From positions 1 through 6,991 of the forward strand of contig JACMOF010000276.1 in assembly GCA_014378155.1 (NCBI GenBank): DNA of 6,991 nucleotides, given 5' to 3'. The DNA comes from Caulobacter sp. Lineage in GTDB: Bacteria; Pseudomonadota; Alphaproteobacteria; Caulobacterales; Caulobacteraceae. The position numbers and the translations under genes are program-made. Shown in pieces: positions 5,834 through 6,991 of this stretch (its first letter is position 1; each line of letters starts with the position of its first letter). Under the pieces are notes generated by a model, which saw nothing but the letters and a program-made list of their open reading frames with translations, was not told the origin of the DNA and ran no database searches.

Positions 5834-6954
5834 CCAACCCACCCATCATCACCTTCGAGAACGTCACCAAGCGCTTCGGCAAGATGGTGGCCGTCGATAA
5901 CGTCTCCCTCAGCATCCAGGAGGGCGAGTTCTTCTCGCTGCTGGGGCCGTCGGGCTGCGGCAAGACCACCCTGCTGCGGATGCTGGCCGGGTTCGACACA
6001 CCCACCGAGGGGCGGATCCTGATCGACGGCGAGGATGTCAGCCTGGTGCCGCCTAACAAGCGGCCGGTGAACATGGTGTTCCAGTCCTACGCCGTGTTCC
6101 CGCACATGAGCGTGGCCGACAATGTCGCCTATGGCCTGAAGGTCGACCGGGTCAGCAAGGCCGAGCGTGACCGGCGGGTGGAGGAGGCGCTGGACTTGGT
6201 GCAACTCCACGGCCTGGCCCAGCGCCGGCCCGACCAGCTGTCGGGCGGCCAACGCCAGCGCGTCGCCCTGGCCCGCGCCCTGGTCAAGCGCCCCCGCGTG
6301 CTGCTGCTCGATGAGCCGCTGTCGGCCCTGGACGCCAAGCTGCGCGACCAGATGCGCACCGAGCTGTGCACCCTGCAGGAGAAGGTGGGCATCACCTTCA
6401 TCATGGTCACCCACGACCAGGACGAGGCCCTGGCCCTGGCCACCCGCTGCGCGGTGATGAACCGCGGCGTGCTGCAGCAGGTGGCCGGTCCCAGCGACCT
6501 CTACGAGTTCCCCAACAGCCGGTTCGTGGCCGACTTCATCGGCAGCGTGAACCTGTTCGAGGGCGTGCTGGCGGTCGACGAGCCCAGCCACGCGGTGGTC
6601 CGCTCGCCGGAGCTGGACTGCGACATCTTCCTCGACCACGGGGTCACCGGCGCGCGCGGCGGCACGGTCTGGGCGGCCCTGCGGCCCGAGAAGATCGAGC
6701 TGCACAAGCGTCCTGATGGCGGAGCCCCGCCCAACATGGGCGACTGCCCGCTGGGCCAGAACGCCGTGGCGGGGGTGATCAAGCACGAGGCCTATCTGGG
6801 AGGCACGAGCGTCTACGAGGTCGAGATCAAGAGCGGCCGGCGGATCAAGGTCACCCGCCAGAACCTGACCCGCTGGGACCAGGAAGACTTCAAGCTGGGC
6901 GAAGCGGTGTGGCTCGGCTGGCACGCCTGCTCGCCGGCGGTGTTGCTCAGCTGA
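5830..6954 (+). CDS. potG: Polyamine ABC transporter ATP-binding protein, PotG/PotA-like
   Basis: Cytoplasmic ATPase powering the importer, 374 residues, typical for PotG/PotA. Walker A is GPSGCGKTT (39-47), the Q-loop Gln85 (FQSYAVFPHM), the signature LSGGQRQR (137-144), Walker B VLLLDEP (157-163), the D-loop SALD (165-168) and the switch His195 (VTHDQDEA). A C-terminal TOBE-type regulatory domain includes ALRPEK at 283-288 and KHEAYLGG. GTG 5830 is chosen because family homology starts at PIITFENVTKRFG and GAGGG (5818-5822) is 7 bases upstream. Longer in-frame extensions run through the repeat element and the end of PotI and look noncoding. The ATPase gene is last, after the two permeases, unlike the E. 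coli potFGHI order. All catalytic motifs are intact. Confidence 0.93.
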   Translation: MTNPPIITFENVTKRFGKMVAVDNVSLSIQEGEFFSLLGPSGCGKTTLLRMLAGFDTPTEGRILIDGEDVSLVPPNKRPVNMVFQSYAVFPHMSVADNVAYGLKVDRVSKAERDRRVEEALDLVQLHGLAQRRPDQLSGGQRQRVALARALVKRPRVLLLDEPLSALDAKLRDQMRTELCTLQEKVGITFIMVTHDQDEALALATRCAVMNRGVLQQVAGPSDLYEFPNSRFVADFIGSVNLFEGVLAVDEPSHAVVRSPELDCDIFLDHGVTGARGGTVWAALRPEKIELHKRPDGGAPPNMGDCPLGQNAVAGVIKHEAYLGGTSVYEVEIKSGRRIKVTRQNLTRWDQEDFKLGEAVWLGWHACSPAVLLS

Positions 6955-6973
6955 TGCCTTTTCACACCGCTCA

Positions 6974-6991
6974 TCCCGGCGAATGCCGGGA
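6974..6991 (+). repeat. Perfect 7-bp palindrome after the operon, cut by the window edge
   Basis: TCCCGGC (6974-6980), loop GAAT, GCCGGGA (6985-6991), starting 19 bases after the ATPase stop. It may be the start of another dispersed repeat type or part of an intrinsic terminator; the following bases, where a T run would be, are outside the window. Confidence 0.55.

Noticed and set aside
5755..6924. Reverse-strand open frame opposite the ATPase
   Set aside because: It mirrors the codon pattern of an intact ABC ATPase on the + strand and has no conserved motif of its own.

Overview
All supported genes lie on the + strand and form one tightly packed, GC-rich cluster for polyamine uptake and metabolism. 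Gene content, the high GC, GTG/ATG starts overlapping stop codons, and the C/G-rich intergenic palindromes with GAA/TTC tips suggest an alphaproteobacterium of the Caulobacter/Phenylobacterium/Brevundimonas kind. That placement is from memory of such genomes; no search was run.

Layout: (1) 1-849, the 3' part of a HemL-like class III aminotransferase whose visible part contains a diverged in-frame repeat of its own sequence (1-123 against 346-468, period 345 bp). (2) 887-2272, a glutamine synthetase-family enzyme of the gamma-glutamylputrescine synthetase (PuuA) type. (3) 2502-3611, a PotF/PotD-type polyamine-binding lipoprotein with a Tat-like signal. (4) 3773-4660 PotH-like and (5) 4815-5675 PotI-like permeases. 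(6) 5830-6954, a PotG/PotA-like ATPase. The window ends just after a short GC-rich palindrome.

Probable joint function: the binding protein captures putrescine or a related polyamine in the periplasm, the PotH/PotI pore powered by PotG imports it, the PuuA-like enzyme gamma-glutamylates it, and the aminotransferase may act on the polyamine or a derived intermediate. The remaining Puu-pathway enzymes are not in the window.

The unusual part lies between the genes. All four spacers from the synthetase to the ATPase hold a palindromic element made of two inverted arms. Three of the four are one family, whose six arms keep the same two-hairpin plan while the tip stem changes sequence and stays paired. 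Three junctions also carry a small open frame that starts on the upstream gene's stop codon and stops on the downstream gene's start codon (846-890, 4657-4818, 5672-5833). The last two are both exactly 53 codons plus stop and run straight through the repeat. In the PotI spacer the last hairpin contains the ribosome binding site.
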